From NCBI RefSeq assembly GCF_003086295.3, contig NW_027255468.1, forward strand, positions 34,255 through 98,254: a stretch of DNA of 64,000 bases, written 5' to 3'. Under the pieces are notes generated by a model. The model did no database searches, was not told the DNA's origin, and saw only the letters and a program-made list of their open reading frames with translations. Each line of letters begins with the position of its first letter. Within the stretch, counting starts at the first letter, position 1. Both the position numbers and the translations under genes were made by a program. Source of the stretch: Arachis hypogaea. Taxonomy: Eukaryota > Streptophyta > Magnoliopsida > Fabales > Fabaceae. Positions 61,565 through 64,000 of the stretch are shown piece after piece.

Positions 61565-64000
61565 GTTGTGCTGACCCTCGTTCTTTAAATGACGCTATCC
61601 CGAGGAGGACACATAAAGGCGAGCCGTAATGGCCTCATCTTCGGCAGGCTCCTCCGGTTTTTTTTCGTTTTTTTTCTGGTTTTTTTTTTTACGTTGTGCT
61701 GACCCTCGTTCTTTAAATGACGCTATCCCGAGGAGGACACATAAAGGCGAGCCGTAATGGCCTCATCTTCGGCAGGCTCCTCCGGTTTTTTTTTCGTTTT
61801 TTTCTGGTTTTTTTTTTTACGTTGTGCTGACCCTCATTCTTTAAATGACGCTATCCCGAGGAGGACACATAAAGGCGAGCCGTAATGGCCTCATCTTCGG
61901 CAGGCTCCTCCGGTTTTTTTTTCCGGTTTTTTTCTCTGGTTTTTTTTTATACGTTGTGCTGACCCTCATTCTTTAAATGACGCTATCCCGAGGAGGACAC
62001 ATAAAGGCGAGCCGTAATGGCCTCATCTTCGGCAGGCTCCTCCGGTTTTTTTTCCGGTTTTTTTCTCTGGTTTTTTTTTTTACGTTGTGCTGACCCTCAT
62101 TCTTTAAATGACGCTATCCCGAGGAGGACACATAAAGGCGAGCCGTAATGGCCTCATCTTCGGCAGGCTCCTCCGGTTTTTTTTCGGTTTTTTTCTTTTT
62201 TTTTTTTACGTTGTGCTGACCCTCGTTCTTTAAATGACGCTATCCCGAGGAGGACACATAAAGGCGAGCCGTAATGGCCTCATCTTCGGCAGGCTCCTCC
62301 GGTTTTTTTTCGTTTTTTTCTCTGGTTTTTTTTTTTACGTTGTGCTGACCCTCATTCTTTAAATGACGCTATCCCGAGGAGGACACATAAAGGCGAGCCG
62401 TAATGGCCTCATCTTCGGCAGGCTCCTCCGGTTTTTTTTCGGTTTTTTTCTCTGGTTTTTTTTTTTACGTTGTGCTGACCCTCATTCTTTAAATGACGCT
62501 ATCCCGAGGAGGACACATAAAGGCGAGCCGTAATGGCCTCATCTTCGGCAGGCTCCTCCGGTTTTTTTTCGTTTTTTTCTCTGGTTTTTTTTTTTACGTT
62601 GTGCTGACCCTCATTCTTTAAATGACGCTATCCCGAGGAGGACACATAAAGGCGAGCCGTAATGGCCTCATCTTCGGCAGGCTCCTCCGGTTTTTTTTTC
62701 CGGTTTTTTTTTTTTTTTTTTTACGTTGTGCTGACCCTCATTCTTTAAATGACGCTATCCCGAGGAGGACACATAAAGGCGAGCCGTAATGGCCTCATCT
62801 TCGGCAGGCTCCTCCGGTTTTTTTTTCGGTTTTTTTTTTTTTTTTTTTACGTTGTGCTGACCCTCGTTCTTTAAATGACGCTATCCCGAGGAGGACACAT
62901 AAAGGCGAGCCGTAATGGCCTCATCTTCGGCAGGCTCCTCCGGTTTTTTTTCGTTTTTTTTCTGGTTTTTTTTTTTACGTTGTGCTGACCCTCATTCTTT
63001 AAATGACGCTATCCCGAGGAGGACACATAAAGGCGAGCCGTAATGGCCTCATCTTCGGCAGGCTCCTCCGGTTTTTTTTCGTTTTTTTTCTGGTTTTTTT
63101 TTATACGTTGTGCTGACCCTCATTCTTTAAATGACGCTATCCCGAGGAGGACACATAAAGGCGAGCCGTAATGGCCTCATCTTCGGCAGGCTCCTCCGGT
63201 TTTTTTTTCGTTTTTTTCTCTGGTTTTTTTTTTATACGTTGTGCTGACCCTCATTCTTTAAATGACGCTATCCCGAGGAGGACACATAAAGGCGAGCCGT
63301 AATGGCCTCATCTTCGGCAGGCTCCTCCGGTTTTTTTTCGTTTTTTTTCTGTTTTTTTTTATACGTTGTGCTGACCCTCATTCTTTAAATGACGCTATCC
63401 CGAGGAGGACACATAAAGGCGAGCCGTAATGGCCTCATCTTCGGCAGGCTCCTCCGGTTTTTTTTCCGTTTTTTTTCTGTTTTTTTTTTTACGTTGTGCT
63501 GACCCTCGTTCTTTAAATGACGCTATCCCGAGGAGGACACATAAAGGCGAGCCGTAATGGCCTCATCTTCGGCAGGCTCCTCCGGTTTTTTTTTCGTTTT
63601 TTTCTTTTTTTTTTTATACGTTGTGCTGACCCTCGTTCTTTAAATGACGCTATCCCGAGGAGGACACATAAAGGCGAGCCGTAATGGCCTCATCTTCGGC
63701 AGGCTCCTCCGGTTTTTTTTCGTTTTTTTCTGGTTTTTTTTTATACGTTGTGCTGACCCTCGTTCTTTAAATGACGCTATCCCGAGGAGGACACATAAAG
63801 GCGAGCCGTAATGGCCTCATCTTCGGCAGGCTCCTCCGGTTTTTTTTCGTTTTTTTTCTGGTTTTTTTTTTTACGTTGTGCTGACCCTCATTCTTTAAAT
63901 GACGCTATCCCGAGGAGGACACATAAAGGCGAGCCGTAATGGCCTCATCTTCGGCAGGCTCCTCCGGTTTTTTTTTCGTTTTTTTCTCTGGTTTTTTTTT
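42850..64000 (-). repeat. Right arm, homogeneous segment
   Basis: About 165 consecutive monomers have a core that looks identical apart from one position. That position reads CTCGTTC, CTCATTC or, rarely, CTCTTC. The rest of the variation is T-run length, the linker island (CTGG, CTG, CTCGG, CTCTGG or none) and TA presence before ACG. I found no regular higher-order order by eye. Landmarks are a first T run shortened to 4 at 59616-59619 and fully uninterrupted T runs at 51207-51232 and 61532-61562. Confidence 0.85.
63873..64000 (-). repeat. Reference monomer, right arm (last copy in window)
   Basis: The core is at 63873-63967, 95 bp from ACGTTGTGCTG to CTCCTCCGG, followed by a linker with T runs separated by CG and CTCTGG. 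It is the exact reverse complement of the left-arm core in its GAATGAGG state. The window ends inside the last T run. Confidence 0.95.

Larger units (their letters stand above)
24001..64000 (-). repeat. Satellite array, right arm (same monomer, reversed)
   Basis: About 315 monomers of the same family, all on the minus strand relative to the left arm. On top each reads ACGTTGTGCTGACCC, CTTTAAATGACGC, CGAGGAGGACACATAAAGG, CGTAATGGCCTCATC, TTCGGCAGGCTCCTCCGG, then a T-rich linker. Measured spacings near the right end are 131, 127, 128, 127, 127 and 128 bp. The typical linker is T8, CG, T7, CTGG (or CTCTGG, CTCGG, CTG), T9-10, with or without TA before ACG. The array continues past the window edge and holds no other sequence class. 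Confidence 0.97.

Noticed and set aside
1..64000. CRISPR-like regular repeat array
   Set aside because: The constant part is 95 bp, far longer than CRISPR repeats, and the 'spacers' are all related A/T tracts rather than unique sequences. There are no cas genes.
1..64000. CENP-B box in the linker (TTCG near CTCGGG looked suggestive)
   Set aside because: The spacing between TTCG and CGGG is 9-10 bases instead of 7 and the required A is missing. The core has no better match, so a centromeric role cannot be claimed from this motif.
1..64000. tRNA, 5S rRNA or SINE promoter origin of the core
   Set aside because: I found no recognisable Pol III A box or B box, no cloverleaf and no 5S internal control region on either strand.
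24001..64000. T runs as terminators
   Set aside because: They are linkers that recur every 127 bp, with no gene or transcript upstream to terminate.
1..64000. Telomeric repeat
   Set aside because: No TTAGGG-type or related short tandem repeat is present; GAGGGTCAG is part of the core.
42850..64000. Higher-order repeat in the homogeneous right arm
   Set aside because: Reading the G/A/deleted site together with TA presence over about 27 monomers from 43 to 46.4 kb gave no regular period by eye. A computed autocorrelation could still find one.

Overview
The window is one long tandem satellite array, broken by a 1,000-N assembly gap, and I see no gene in it. The monomer is about 127 bp (roughly 120-131). 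It has a GC-rich core of 95 bp (about 56% G+C, 8 CpG) and an A-tract linker of about 25-35 bp, interrupted by short CG, CCAG, CCGAG or CTG islands. By length there are about 180 monomers left of the gap and about 315 right of it. Neither window end leaves the array: base 1 is inside the last bases of a core and base 64000 is inside a linker. Long satellite arrays with higher-order structure, together with a scaffold-style N block, point to a eukaryotic long-read assembly, possibly a pericentromeric, subtelomeric or other heterochromatic block. Nothing here identifies the species.

Layout: 1-23000 is the left arm, with the A-rich strand on top (called + here). It carries several monomer subtypes in ordered blocks. 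These become frequent from about 8.4 kb and form nested higher-order repeats of 5 monomers (about 640 bp) and about 13 monomers (about 1,655 bp) between 13.7 and 22.3 kb. 23001-24000 is N. 24001-64000 is the right arm, with every monomer in the opposite orientation (T-rich strand on top). Its first 11 kb carries the same marker variants as the left arm, in mirror-image order, but with many single-base deletions. From about 35 to 42.9 kb these thin out. From about 42.9 kb to the end the core is essentially invariant except for one position.

The points most worth following are: the orientation reversal exactly at the gap with shared subtypes on both sides (real inverted array or scaffolding error); the nested higher-order structure; three A-tracts spaced about one helical turn apart in each linker, which predicts intrinsically curved DNA repeated every 12 turns; the extreme homogeneity of the outer 21 kb; and a CpG-dense core that shows CpG-to-TpG change at only one site. 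The open reading frames that can be drawn here, on both strands, are translations of the satellite and I reject them as genes.
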